In this document: piece by piece, positions 45,267 through 54,409 of the stretch
Layout: each line of letters starts with the position of its first letter
Position numbering within the stretch: the first letter of the stretch is position 1
Source: Candidatus Caenarcanales bacterium
GTDB lineage: Bacteria; Cyanobacteriota; Vampirovibrionia; Caenarcaniphilales; Caenarcanaceae
Reading direction: 5' to 3'
Assembly: GCA_030065015.1 (NCBI GenBank)
Contig: JASJDU010000019.1
Span: 20,206 to 84,205 of the forward strand
Length of the DNA: 64,000 bases
Program-made: the position numbers and the translations under genes
Notes under the pieces: model-generated
What the model was told of the DNA's origin: nothing
Database searches by the model: none
Seen by the model: the letters and a program-made list of their open reading frames with translations, nothing else

Positions 45267-46163
45267 ATGGCCATTACAACTGCAAGTATTTCTGATTTAA
45301 GAGAAATAACAGGAGCTGGTTTAATTGATTGCAAAAAAGCTCTTCAAGAGACCGAAGGAGATGTGCAAAAAGCGGTTGAACTTTTAAGACAAAAGGGAAT
45401 CGCTTCCGCTTCAAAAAAAGCTGGCAAAATTGCGGCTGAAGGATCTGTTAAAGCTAAAGTGAGTAATAATGGCGCTAAAGGTGTCTTGGTTGAGGTTAAT
45501 TGTCAGACTGACTTTGTTGCAAAAAATGAAAAATTCCAACAATTATTAGATGAAATTATTGACTTAGCTTTGAATACTGAAATTGATGACATTACAAAGT
45601 TAAAAGAACAGAAAATCTCTTCTGGAGAAACCATTCAAGATTTAATTGCAATAAGAACATCCGAAATAGGTGAAAAAATTGATCTTAGAAGAGTAAAATT
45701 AATTAAAGCAGCAGAGGGAGAATTCATCTCAGAATATACACACCCGGTTGGATCTAAGATATCCGTTTTAGTGAAAATTAAAGGTGAAAATGAACAAGTT
45801 GCAAAGGATATTGCAATGCACGTTGCCGCAACTATTCCAGCACCAGAATACCTCGACAGAAATGAGATTCCAGAGGAAGTTATAGAGAACGAAAGAAGGA
45901 TTGAGTTAGGTAAAGAAGATTTGGCTAATAAACCCAAAGAGATTGCGGAGAAAATTGTTAACGGCAGAGTTGAAAAAGCTTTAATGGAGAAAGTATTAAC
46001 AGAGCAATCATATATTAAAAATCCGAGCCAAAAGATTAAAGAATATACAAAAACAGAAAATATTGAAATAATTGAGTTTTGTAGATTCAACCTCGGTGAA
46101 GGGATTGAGAAAAAAGAAGAAAACTTTGCAGAAGAAGTAGCCGCAGCTCAAGGTAAAAAATAA
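45267..46163 (+). CDS. tsf: Elongation factor Ts
   Basis: Guanine-nucleotide exchange factor for EF-Tu. The N-terminal UBA-like domain SDLREITGAGLIDCKKALQE is followed by the EF-Tu contact NCQTDFVAKNEKFQ, then HVAATIPAPEYLDRNEIPE and the C-terminal EFCRFNLGEGIEKKEENFAE. 298 residues, normal. It starts directly at the rpsB stop and ends 5 nt before atpB, so it is part of an rpsB-tsf-atpB-queE transcription unit. Confidence 0.97.
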   Translation: MAITTASISDLREITGAGLIDCKKALQETEGDVQKAVELLRQKGIASASKKAGKIAAEGSVKAKVSNNGAKGVLVEVNCQTDFVAKNEKFQQLLDEIIDLALNTEIDDITKLKEQKISSGETIQDLIAIRTSEIGEKIDLRRVKLIKAAEGEFISEYTHPVGSKISVLVKIKGENEQVAKDIAMHVAATIPAPEYLDRNEIPEEVIENERRIELGKEDLANKPKEIAEKIVNGRVEKALMEKVLTEQSYIKNPSQKIKEYTKTENIEIIEFCRFNLGEGIEKKEENFAEEVAAAQGKK

Positions 46164-46168
46164 ATTTT

Positions 46169-46978
46169 ATGTCAGGAAATTCAGAAGGTTCGAGGCACAT
46201 TCAAGATCACCTTTGGGAGACGGGTTTAGTTGTTAACTGGGATACAATCTATTGCTCTTGGGGGGTAATGATCTTTCTTTTATTAGGAACCTGGTTAATT
46301 ACAAGGTCTTTAAAAAAGCAGTCAATAGGAAAACCTCAATTCATTCTTGAAGCAATTTATGACATTTGGAATAACCAAGTAACAACGCAAATTCCGTGGA
46401 AAGCTCAAAAGTTTTTGCCTCTCGTTGGTGGAATTTTCATGTTCTGTTTATTTGGATATTGGCATGGACTATTGCCCTGGAAAATAGGTGCACTTCATCC
46501 GTTATGGCCTTATCTAGACAATGGACATCATTTTGAAGGTGCCGCCCCAACTTCTGATATTAATGTAACTGCAGGTTTAGCTTTTGTTTCAGTTATAGCT
46601 TATTTATCGGCTGGCTCAATGAGTTCCAAATTATCTTATTGGGCTCCCTACTTTGGATTCAATTATCATCATGGTAAATGGTCTTTCAATCCTTTGGGAA
46701 TTATTACCGGAATAATTGAGTGGTTGGATTTGATTCTGAGACCATTAACTTTGTCCTTGCGTCTTTTTGCAAATACTTTTGCGGGAGAGGCTCTTTTGGT
46801 CGAATTAGTTAAAATGACATATCTTTTAATACCAATTCCGATTCTTATTTTTGAATTTGGTATTGGTATAATTCAAGCGTTTATATTTGCAATTCTTACA
46901 ACCGTTTATATTGGGATTGCAACTTCTCACGGAGCAGAAGAAGAACATCATGAACTTGAAGCTTCAACAACAAATTGA
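46169..46978 (+). CDS. atpB: F0F1 ATP synthase subunit a
   Basis: Membrane stator that forms the proton half-channels against the c-ring. The 269-residue protein has five or six helices. The essential Arg is R198 in LSLRLFANTFAGEALL, and the last helices read LIPIPILIFEFGIGIIQAFI with the family Gln, then FAILTTVYIGIA. Other atp genes are missing here except atpA, 2.3 kb away; the subunit-a gene sits 5 nt after tsf, an unusual place. Its end overlaps queE by 29 nt. Confidence 0.95.
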   Translation: MSGNSEGSRHIQDHLWETGLVVNWDTIYCSWGVMIFLLLGTWLITRSLKKQSIGKPQFILEAIYDIWNNQVTTQIPWKAQKFLPLVGGIFMFCLFGYWHGLLPWKIGALHPLWPYLDNGHHFEGAAPTSDINVTAGLAFVSVIAYLSAGSMSSKLSYWAPYFGFNYHHGKWSFNPLGIITGIIEWLDLILRPLTLSLRLFANTFAGEALLVELVKMTYLLIPIPILIFEFGIGIIQAFIFAILTTVYIGIATSHGAEEEHHELEASTTN

Positions 46979-47780
46979 ATCAGATAAATTAAACAATCAT
47001 CAGTATTCACAGGGATATCTTACTGAAATCTTTTCGGGTATCCAAGGTGAAGGTCATTGGATAGGACAAAGACAGATATTTATCAGATTGACTGGTTGTG
47101 ACTTAAGATGTCAATGGTGTGATTCACCAGATAGTTTATCAATAAGAATTAATGATAAAGCCAGGCTTGAACAAACACCAGGCCAAAGAGATTTTGAATT
47201 TTGTGACTCTCCCTTGAGTTTAGAAAAAGTTACTTCAACCTTACTCAATTTAGAAAAACTTTTAACTCATCATAGTGTGGCAATAACTGGTGGAGAACCT
47301 CTCCTTCAAGTCACTTTTTTGAAGAAGCTGATTCAAACCTTAAAAAACAAATTTGGATTCAAACCCGAATTTTTTCTTGAAACCGGGGGACATCGATATC
47401 GAGAAATGGCTCAGATAATTGATGAGATAAGTTTTATATCTTTTGATTTAAAGTTACCGAGCTCAACAATGGAAAGAAGTTTATGGGAAGAACACAAAAA
47501 CTTCATTCAAGTTGTAGCAAAGAAAAAGGGGTATGCAAAGGCTACCTTAACCGGAGAAACTTCAAATGAAGATATTGAAACTGCTTGTCGATTGCTCAAA
47601 GAAAATTTAGACTGCTTTGACTTAGTTATCCAACCAGTTGCTCTCATTCCAGACAAAGCTCAATTTAGTATTCCCACCCCTCAACAAATGCTCAATTGGC
47701 AGTCAATTGCAATCAATATTCTCGGAAGAAATAGAGTTCAAGTTATACCTCAAGCTCATAAATATATGGGCCAACTATAA
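46950..47780 (+). CDS. queE: 7-carboxy-7-deazaguanine synthase (radical SAM)
   Basis: Radical-SAM ring contraction in queuosine synthesis. The N-terminus reads YLTEIFSGIQGEGHWIGQRQ, and the cluster motif is C50-x3-C54-x2-C57 in GCDLRCQWCDSP. SVAITGGEPLLQ (the GGEP segment) and the C-terminal VQVIPQAHKYMG are QueE-like. I start at the ATG at 46950, inside atpB (29-nt overlap); a longer upstream opening lacks family residues. 276 residues is somewhat longer than small QueE forms. queC and queD are not in the window. Coupled to the rpsB-tsf-atpB run. Confidence 0.88.
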   Translation: MNLKLQQQIESDKLNNHQYSQGYLTEIFSGIQGEGHWIGQRQIFIRLTGCDLRCQWCDSPDSLSIRINDKARLEQTPGQRDFEFCDSPLSLEKVTSTLLNLEKLLTHHSVAITGGEPLLQVTFLKKLIQTLKNKFGFKPEFFLETGGHRYREMAQIIDEISFISFDLKLPSSTMERSLWEEHKNFIQVVAKKKGYAKATLTGETSNEDIETACRLLKENLDCFDLVIQPVALIPDKAQFSIPTPQQMLNWQSIAINILGRNRVQVIPQAHKYMGQL

Positions 47781-47782
47781 AT

Positions 47783-48241
47783 TTATAGCCAGTTTCTTTT
47801 TTCTATAAACTGCTTGCTCTGATTAATTTCATTAATTAAATTTTCAGAATGAATGAATACTTCAGCAATTAATTCATGAATATCTTCAGGTAAATATTCG
47901 TGAGCAATTCTATTTCTTAAATCTCTTATCAAGATTAGTCTTTCGGCTGAAAGGATCAATCCAATCTTTTCCGCAAAATTAGCCCTATCAATGAATGTAT
48001 CAATGTTTTCATGCAATAAAAGCATTATGGTTTTCAGTAGCTTTTTTAAATACAAATCAGAGATTCTTGCAAATTTAGAGGTTAAAGAATCAAAAGACTC
48101 TGATTCTTCAAAATTAAAGTTCTTCTTTATTCCAATTGACTTACATTTATTTAAAGACAACTTCATAGATTCAATTGATTGCTCCAAAAGGTTTAAATTC
48201 TCTTTGAGTTGTTCTATTAATTTAGAGTTTTCTTCATTCAT
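47783..48241 (-). CDS. hepT: HepT-like HEPN ribonuclease toxin
   Basis: A 152-residue helical HEPN protein. The catalytic motif is Rx4HxY in RNRIAHEY (R109, H114, Y116), the same arrangement as in HepT toxins, where the Tyr is AMPylated by the MntA partner. Helices before it (SDLYLKKLLKTIMLLL, FAEKIGLIL) fit the fold. The start overlaps the upstream nucleotidyltransferase gene by 4 nt, so the two are translationally coupled. Family knowledge: free HepT is an RNase; here the role in growth control or phage defence is inference. Confidence 0.82.
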   Translation of the reverse strand: MNEENSKLIEQLKENLNLLEQSIESMKLSLNKCKSIGIKKNFNFEESESFDSLTSKFARISDLYLKKLLKTIMLLLHENIDTFIDRANFAEKIGLILSAERLILIRDLRNRIAHEYLPEDIHELIAEVFIHSENLINEINQSKQFIEKRNWL

Positions 48242-48525
48242 AGTTCAATGGCATTGTTAAGAGCAAGGTCTTTAAATGGATGTTGATCATCAAAAGTGAA
48301 GTTGACTAGATCTATTTTCTGTTCACCAAATTTCTTAAAAAATCCTGTCCGGATTTTGCTTATCTCATTGAACTTTAACTTATTCACCGACAAAATTAAA
48401 ATATCAATGTCACCGCCCTTAGCTTGATCATCCACCCTTGATCCAAATAAATATACTTTACTCTCAGGATGGATTTCTAATATTTTATTCTTAAGGTAAT
48501 CTGCAATTTCCTTCGTTATTCTCAT
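48238..48525 (-). CDS. mntA: MntA-like minimal nucleotidyltransferase antitoxin
   Basis: A 95-residue MNT-fold protein with KVYLFGSRVDDQAKGGDID: the GS pair (28-29) and two Asp (39, 41) of the metal-binding site. It is the antitoxin half of the HEPN/MNT pair, which in known systems AMPylates the HEPN Tyr. Start ATG; overlaps hepT by 4 nt. It starts 10 nt after the stop of the ABC ATPase gene on the same strand, so it may also share its transcript. Confidence 0.85.
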   Translation of the reverse strand: MRITKEIADYLKNKILEIHPESKVYLFGSRVDDQAKGGDIDILILSVNKLKFNEISKIRTGFFKKFGEQKIDLVNFTFDDQHPFKDLALNNAIEL

Positions 48526-48535
48526 AGAAATTTAT

Positions 48536-49195
48536 TCACTGTGGAGTTAAAGAACCATCAATGATATTCAGGACTCTATCAGCATAGATTGAAGCTTGAT
48601 TACTATGTGTAGCCATAACAATAGTTACGTTTTCTTCTTTTTTCAACCTAACTAAAAGCCCCATAATATCTTTAGTGGTCTTGGAATCTAAGTTACCAGT
48701 GGGTTCATCAGCTAATATTAATTTAGGACTGTGAACTATTGCTCTTGCAATGGCAACTCTTTGAAGTTGGCCTCCAGATAAAGTATTCAGTGGCCGATCT
48801 TTAAGCTCTAAAATTCCAACCTGTGCGAGTTTTTCCCTAACCGCCTCTTTATATGATTGTATTCCGTTGAGATGAAGAGGTACTGCAACATTATCCGTTA
48901 CATTGAGATTTGTTAGTAAGTTAAAAAACTGGAATATAAAACCAAGCTTTTCTCTTCGAAAGAGGGTTCTTTGTTCTTCATTAAAAGTGGATACCGATTG
49001 ACCTTCGAAGGTATATTCTCCGGTAGATGGATTATCAATTAAGCCTAAAATGTTAAGCAAAGATGTTTTACCTGCTCCCGATTCACCCATTAAAGAGATT
49101 AATTCACCTCTTTGAATAGACATACTCACATTGCTTAAAGCTTTACCGAGTTCTGAATAACTTTTATTTATATTTTTCAGTTGAATAAAACTCAT
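48536..49195 (-). CDS. ABC transporter ATPase, LolD/MacB/DevA type
   Basis: A 219-residue ATPase subunit. Walker A GESGAGKTS, signature LSGGQLQRVAIARAI, Walker B LILADEPTGNLDS and the switch His in VMATHS are all present. Sequence details (LIGLIDNPSTGEYTFEG-like LNILGLIDNPSTGEYTF and EPTGNLDSKT) place it in the MacB/LolD/FtsE-like branch, which pairs with FtsX-fold permeases. No such permease is in the window. The HlyD-TolC set 2 kb away lacks an ATPase but has a different (HlyB-like) membrane domain, so pairing is unlikely. Upstream of the mntA-hepT pair. Confidence 0.88.
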   Translation of the reverse strand: MSFIQLKNINKSYSELGKALSNVSMSIQRGELISLMGESGAGKTSLLNILGLIDNPSTGEYTFEGQSVSTFNEEQRTLFRREKLGFIFQFFNLLTNLNVTDNVAVPLHLNGIQSYKEAVREKLAQVGILELKDRPLNTLSGGQLQRVAIARAIVHSPKLILADEPTGNLDSKTTKDIMGLLVRLKKEENVTIVMATHSNQASIYADRVLNIIDGSLTPQ

Positions 49196-49298
49196 TATTT
49201 GAACGGATGAAATACTGATTAGTTTAAAACTTTAAAACAATAGGAGTGAATGATAATATTTTTGCACTACATAGATATTAATTGATTGGGAATTTACT

Positions 49299-50816
49299 GT
49301 GTCATTAAAGCCGGAAGAAATTAGCCTCATTATCAAAGAGCAAATCGAAAATTATGGTCAAGAAATTGTAAAAAAGAATGTCGGTTCAGTAATTTCAGTC
49401 GGTGACGGTATTGCCAACATTTATGGTTTATCTGAGGCTATGGCAAATGAGCTCATCCAATTTGAAGATCCTGAAAATACTGTTGGTATGGTTCTCAATC
49501 TCGATGAGGATTCAGTTGGAGCAGTTCTATTTGGAGAAGGACGTGAAATAAAAGAGGGAACCCAAGTTGTTACCACTGGAAAGATCGCCTCGGTACCAGT
49601 GGGGGATGAGTTAATTGGAAGAGTTATTGATCCCTTAGGAAGACCTTTGGATAACAAAGGACCATTGAACAACTCAAAATCTAGACCAATTGAGAAAAAG
49701 GCCGCTGGAATTATTGATAGAAAATCGGTGCATGAACCGTTACAAACTGGAATTATGTCGATTGATGCAATGATTCCAATTGGAAGAGGTCAGCGTGAAT
49801 TGATAATTGGAGATCGCCAAACTGGAAAAACAACAATTGCAATTGACACAATTTTGAATCAAAAGAATGTCAAAGATCGTCCAATCTGCATCTACGTCTC
49901 CATTGGTCAAAGACAAGGCGCCGTCGCTCAAACAATAAAATTGCTTGAAGAACAAGGGGCAATGGATTATACAATTGTTGTCAACGCGGCTTCAACAGAT
50001 CCACCGGCGCTTCAATATATTGCCCCCTTCAGCGGAGTTGCAATCGGAGAAGAGTTCATGTACGAAGGTAAGCATGTGCTGATTGTTTATGATGATTTAT
50101 CAAAACACGCTTGGGCTTATCGTTCGATGAGTTTGCTTCTTAGAAGGCCTCCAGGACGTGAAGCTTATCCAGGAGATGTTTTTTACTTACACTCAAGACT
50201 TTTAGAAAGAGCTGCAAAACTTTCAGATGAGTTAGGAGGAGGTTCAATAACCGCACTTCCAATAGTTGAGACACAAGCTGGGGACGTTTCAGCCTATATT
50301 CCAACCAATGTTATTTCTATTACAGACGGGCAAATTTTCTTAGAATCCGATTTATTCAATTCTGGTATTCGTCCGGCAATCAATGTTGGTATTTCAGTAT
50401 CACGTGTTGGAGGTGCAGCTCAAACTCCAGCGGTTAAGAAAATTGCCGGTCCGTTAAGACTGGATTTGGCTCAATACCGAGAACTCAAAGGCTTCGCTCA
50501 ATTCGCATCTGACCTGGATAAATCAGCACAATTGCAACTTTTGAGAGGTGAAAGGTTAACTTGGATTTTAACGCAACCAGAAAATTCCCCACTCGAAGTA
50601 GCGTTGTTAGTTTCCCTAATTTTTGCAGGAATTCAAGGTCTTTTAGATAATGCAGATAAAGACAAAACAGAAAAAGTTAAGAAAAGATGGATTGCTGAAT
50701 TCAAAAGCTCAATGCCTGAACTTTACAAGTCATTAAATGAAGGAACAAAAATGACAGAAGAAGATCAAGCAAATCTAAAAGTTGAACTGCAGAAAGTTAT
50801 TGAGTCCATTTGTTAG
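49299..50816 (+). CDS. atpA: F1F0 ATP synthase subunit alpha
   Basis: Nucleotide-binding, non-catalytic subunit of the F1 head. Walker [11 protein letters not shown] starts at residue 171. [47 protein letters not shown] and [20 protein letters not shown] are characteristic of alpha. 505 residues, complete. GTG start with GGGA 9 nt upstream. No atpH, atpG or atpD neighbours: the gene is solitary and flanked by unrelated genes. The end overlaps the convergent small protein by 4 nt. Confidence 0.97.
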   Translation: MSLKPEEISLIIKEQIENYGQEIVKKNVGSVISVGDGIANIYGLSEAMANELIQFEDPENTVGMVLNLDEDSVGAVLFGEGREIKEGTQVVTTGKIASVPVGDELIGRVIDPLGRPLDNKGPLNNSKSRPIEKKAAGIIDRKSVHEPLQTGIMSIDAMIPIGRGQRELIIGDRQTGKTTIAIDTILNQKNVKDRPICIYVSIGQRQGAVAQTIKLLEEQGAMDYTIVVNAASTDPPALQYIAPFSGVAIGEEFMYEGKHVLIVYDDLSKHAWAYRSMSLLLRRPPGREAYPGDVFYLHSRLLERAAKLSDELGGGSITALPIVETQAGDVSAYIPTNVISITDGQIFLESDLFNSGIRPAINVGISVSRVGGAAQTPAVKKIAGPLRLDLAQYRELKGFAQFASDLDKSAQLQLLRGERLTWILTQPENSPLEVALLVSLIFAGIQGLLDNADKDKTEKVKKRWIAEFKSSMPELYKSLNEGTKMTEEDQANLKVELQKVIESIC

Positions 50817-51046
50817 TTAGACTTAGGTGGAATACCTTCTAATTTTGCTCTTATAGCATCTTGGTGTTCTTGAAGCCTAGACCTATATTCTTCAGCTTTT
50901 TCCTTGACTTCCTTTTCAGATGAAGATGAAGTCACTACTTCTTTGTCTTTATTCTTTGCTTCAAAATAATTTTCTTTATCTTTTGATTGAGATTCACTAT
51001 TAAAAACTATTGGGGTTCTTCTTATTGAAGATATGCCATTGATCAT
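50813..51046 (-). CDS. Small Ser/Glu/Lys-rich protein with a helical tail
   Basis: 77 residues from the preferred ATG at 51046 ([17 protein letters not shown]); the frame remains open to an ATG at 51082. A short leader is followed by a Ser/Lys/Asp/Glu-rich spacer and a C-terminal charged helix with coiled-coil character ([20 protein letters not shown]). No membrane helix. The leader's [10 protein letters not shown] resembles VTRPSLVLNF at the start of the 571-residue protein at 55.5 kb. Function unknown. Confidence 0.5.
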   Translation of the reverse strand: MINGISSIRRTPIVFNSESQSKDKENYFEAKNKDKEVVTSSSSEKEVKEKAEEYRSRLQEHQDAIRAKLEGIPPKSN

Positions 51047-51310
51047 AATGAAAATCGATTGCGTATTACGCATATGCTGCATTAATAATAGCTATGCCAT
51101 TAACAAGACTATATATTTTTTATAAAATCTTCATTTTTAATCTCTTAAGTAATCAAGGTTATAGTTAAAAGTTTGAGATAAGTAATTCAGTTCAAATTTA
51201 AAGAACTAAGTATTAGCCGAAATCACCAGATTCTGGGACAATTCAATATATATTTTGTTTAAATTAACTAAAAACTATTCAATTAGTAATTTAGAGCTTG
51301 GAACTAATAA

Positions 51311-52627
51311 TTGTCGAAGTTTAAATCAAAAGAGCTTGTAAAAACACCAAAGTGGGTTAGAACCTCCGCTACCAACTTATTAATTTTATTCATTGTAAGC
51401 GTTTTAGCTCTCTTACTCATTCCTTGGCAACAAACAGTAGTCGGTTCGGGCGCGGTTACTTCTTTGAATCCAGAGAATCGTCCACAATTCATCGAGGCTC
51501 CAATTCACGGAAGGATTGAAAAATGGTACGTAAAAGAAGGCCAGAAAGTAAAAAAAGGACAAACTCTAATTAAGTTAAAAGATTTAGATAAAAATTTCTT
51601 AGCGGATGATTTAGTCAAACTCAACAAAGAAAAGGCAAAACAAGTTGAACTTTCCAGAGAACTATATCTAACCAAAGCTAATTCTCTTGAAAGAACAATT
51701 AGCACCTTAAGAGCGAACATGAAAAATGAGCTTGAAATAGCGAAGCAAGAACTAGAGGCTGCAAAAGCTGATTTAGAAACAGCCGTCCTAAATTACAATC
51801 GTATTATTGAATTAAATGAAATTGGTTTAAGTTCTCAAAGAGAAAAAGAGCTCGCAATAAGAAAAAGAAACAGCACACAGGCTAAAGTACTAGGAGCAGA
51901 AGCAAAGCTCTCACAACTGAGAGGCAAAATGCAGGCGGAAATGTTAAAGCTTCAATCAGAGTTAGATTCTGCCAATGCAGAGGCTGCAAAATTATCTGGA
52001 GTACTAGCAGAATCTAATTTGAAATTGAGAACTGCTACCGAAAGAAGAGAAATTGGTGTCGTTAAAGCTCCCTGTAATGGTTTTGTTGTAAGAGTTTTAA
52101 AAAGAGGCATTGGTGAAACTTTTAAGCAAAACGAAAAAATTATGGTCATAGCACCAGAAACAAAAGATAGAGCCGTTGAATTATTCTTAAATGATTTAGA
52201 TTCACCGCTTGTAACGGTTGGTGAAAGGGTTAGGCTCCAGTTTTCCGGTTGGCCCGCGTTACAGTTTGCCGGTTTCTCAGACACTTTGAGTTTTGGAACT
52301 TTTGCCGGGAGAGTCGCGGTTGTTGACAATGTTGACTCTGGAAAAGGTTATTTTAGGGTTTTGGTAGTACCAGATAATGAAGAAGGTCCATGGCCACCTT
52401 CTTCTATGTTGCGATTGGGAACTAGAGCCTCAGGCTGGATTATTTTGAGAACAGTTAGTTTAGGCTATGAAATGTGGAGACGTTTTAGTGGTATTCCAAT
52501 TGCTCTTGTAGATGTCAATGATAAAGAAGGAGAGTTTTATGGATCAGATCCTCTCTTGATTGATCCAGGCCAACCTCACACTGCCAATAAAAAGTTGGAA
52601 AAAATTTATGATAAAAAACCCAAGTAA
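51311..52627 (+). CDS. HlyD-family membrane fusion protein
   Basis: Periplasmic adaptor of a type I-like export complex, 438 residues. One membrane helix (about 22-40: LLILFIVSVLALLLI), a split lipoyl/barrel region (EAPIHGRIEKWYVKEGQKVK and later VKAPCNGFVVRVL), and between them a long coiled-coil hairpin (about 90-245, KANSLERTISTLRANMKNEL). The TTG start has GGA about 10 nt upstream. It is followed by a TolC-type gene (207-nt gap) and an ABC membrane domain, forming an HlyD-TolC-ABC set. The hairpin is long, as needed to contact a TolC tip. Confidence 0.9.
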   Translation: MSKFKSKELVKTPKWVRTSATNLLILFIVSVLALLLIPWQQTVVGSGAVTSLNPENRPQFIEAPIHGRIEKWYVKEGQKVKKGQTLIKLKDLDKNFLADDLVKLNKEKAKQVELSRELYLTKANSLERTISTLRANMKNELEIAKQELEAAKADLETAVLNYNRIIELNEIGLSSQREKELAIRKRNSTQAKVLGAEAKLSQLRGKMQAEMLKLQSELDSANAEAAKLSGVLAESNLKLRTATERREIGVVKAPCNGFVVRVLKRGIGETFKQNEKIMVIAPETKDRAVELFLNDLDSPLVTVGERVRLQFSGWPALQFAGFSDTLSFGTFAGRVAVVDNVDSGKGYFRVLVVPDNEEGPWPPSSMLRLGTRASGWIILRTVSLGYEMWRRFSGIPIALVDVNDKEGEFYGSDPLLIDPGQPHTANKKLEKIYDKKPK

Positions 52628-52834
52628 TCATCAATTCTCATGAGTATGAATTAAGGCCATTTTTTCAGTTTAGTTTTATAATCAGCCTTTATATAAAAGT
52701 CGGTAAAAAGACTGGAAAATCAATTTAACTTTAAAGATTCAACTCAATGTATCTCTGTTGATATTATGTTTAAGCTTTGTTTTAGAGATTCCTCAAAAAT
52801 AACAGACTATCTCGAAAGTAAAGCAATTTGAACA

Positions 52835-54409
52835 ATGGAAAGATTCAAAGGACTGCAAGAAATTTTTTTGATAAACAAAAACAAATGTTTAAAGAAGCTG
52901 CTGATAATTTCTATTTTGCTTACTTTCAACTTGTTATACTCAGTTTGTTCTAGCTCTCAAGACCTTTCTAATGAAGAATCACCTCTTTTAATGTTAGAGG
53001 ATGTTTTTCAACTCATAGAACAAAATCATCCCAAATTGCAAGAAGAAAAACTAGAAATACCTCTTGCAAACGCTGAAAGAACCAGAGCAAAATCAGCTTT
53101 TATTCCTACCATTAGGAACCGGTTCTTTATTGGTGATTATGATGATGAAGACGGCTCAGATGAAGAATCCATTGCTAATTCTTCAGAAATAAATTGGCAA
53201 AGTCCCTTTGCTTTAGAATTTTTTGGTGGTTTTAGAACCACAACCGATGACATATTAGCTTCTGAGAAACTAGCTTATCCGGCAGATAGCAAAGGGTTTT
53301 TGGATACCGTTAGAAAACAAGAGCTTAAATCTCCAGCTTCAACCGAAGGTATCTTTGGGCTGAGAGTTCCCTTGCTTGAAGGTTTACTTATTGATAAATC
53401 GAGGACAGAGTGGAAGATATCAGCATTAAAACAAAAAACGGCTAATTACAAAATTTCTATAGAGAGAGGAAACTTACTAAAAAAAGCCGGTGAATTATAT
53501 TGGAAATGGGTTAAAGAAGGTATAAATTACAGAACCGCCGAAAACTTACTCTCTCTTGCAAAAGAAAGAAGAGATTTTGTACAGAAATCAGTTAATGCAG
53601 GTTTATCTCCAGAAATTGCCTTGACGGAAGTACAAAGCCAAATACTCAACAGAGAAGCTTCAACGAAATTGGCAGAACAAAAATTTCAACAAGCTTCGAT
53701 CAAATTGAAAAACTTTTTATGGCAAGAAAATGGAGATATTATTGAGTTGAAAAAGACAAATGCTCCCAACTCAATTAAAAACCCGAAGAAGATTCCTTTG
53801 AAATTAGAAGAAGAGCATAAGTTATTAGCTCTTCAGCAAAGACCAGAACTGGAGAATTTCAATCTAGAACTTCAACAATTGCAAGCAAAATTAAAGTTAG
53901 CAAAAAATGAATTGCTACCAAAATTAGATTTTGAACTTACCGCCGGACAAAACATTTCAAGGGTTGATGGTGGCGCAAGTATTCGTGGATCAGTTTTTAC
54001 AGAGCTACCAATTGTTCCACTAAAAGAGCTCTCTAAAGTTCAAAAGATAGAAACCAAAATTCAACAGATTGAATTAAAACGAAAGAATCAGAAAGTAATG
54101 ATCGAAAACGAAATTCAAGAAGCTTTGGTTGGCATTCGTAATTCCTCAAAAAGAGTTAAGCTCAATGAAGAAAATTTGCTTATGCTTCAGAGACTTGCAG
54201 ATGGAGAAAGGAAAAGATACATTTTAGGAAACAGTACCCTCTTTTTAGTTAACCAAAGAGAAATTGCTTATAACAGAGGACAAATTCAATTAGTGAATGC
54301 GCTTGCAGATTATCAGATCTTTTTAAATGATTATCAATACTCAATCGGAGCATTGAGTTTCTCCAAAAATCGGACAAATTGGTATGTTTTATTGGAAGAG
54401 GAAGAATAA
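52835..54409 (+). CDS. TolC-family outer-membrane efflux protein
   Basis: Outer-membrane exit duct of the neighbouring exporter, 524 residues. A hydrophobic export signal lies at about 20-38, with Cys at its end (YSVCSSS), so it may be a lipoprotein. The body is helical with two repeat halves (LEDVFQLIEQNHPKLQEEKL; QLQAKLKLAKNELLPKLDFE) and AERTRAKSAFIPTIR, the P-T/L element of the family. Ends AACxx-free with TAA immediately followed by the ATG of the ABC gene, so the two are coupled. An alternative start a few codons in is possible. Confidence 0.88.
   Translation: MERFKGLQEIFLINKNKCLKKLLIISILLTFNLLYSVCSSSQDLSNEESPLLMLEDVFQLIEQNHPKLQEEKLEIPLANAERTRAKSAFIPTIRNRFFIGDYDDEDGSDEESIANSSEINWQSPFALEFFGGFRTTTDDILASEKLAYPADSKGFLDTVRKQELKSPASTEGIFGLRVPLLEGLLIDKSRTEWKISALKQKTANYKISIERGNLLKKAGELYWKWVKEGINYRTAENLLSLAKERRDFVQKSVNAGLSPEIALTEVQSQILNREASTKLAEQKFQQASIKLKNFLWQENGDIIELKKTNAPNSIKNPKKIPLKLEEEHKLLALQQRPELENFNLELQQLQAKLKLAKNELLPKLDFELTAGQNISRVDGGASIRGSVFTELPIVPLKELSKVQKIETKIQQIELKRKNQKVMIENEIQEALVGIRNSSKRVKLNEENLLMLQRLADGERKRYILGNSTLFLVNQREIAYNRGQIQLVNALADYQIFLNDYQYSIGALSFSKNRTNWYVLLEEEE

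Noticed and set aside
46887-46949. Longer start for queE inside atpB
   Set aside because: Adds residues that read as out-of-frame atpB; family homology starts after the ATG at 46950.
48536-49195. LolD-like ATPase as the missing ATPase of the HlyD-TolC exporter
   Set aside because: It belongs to the branch that works with FtsX-fold permeases, is on the other strand and 2 kb away; the ABC membrane domain at 54.4 kb is HlyB-like.
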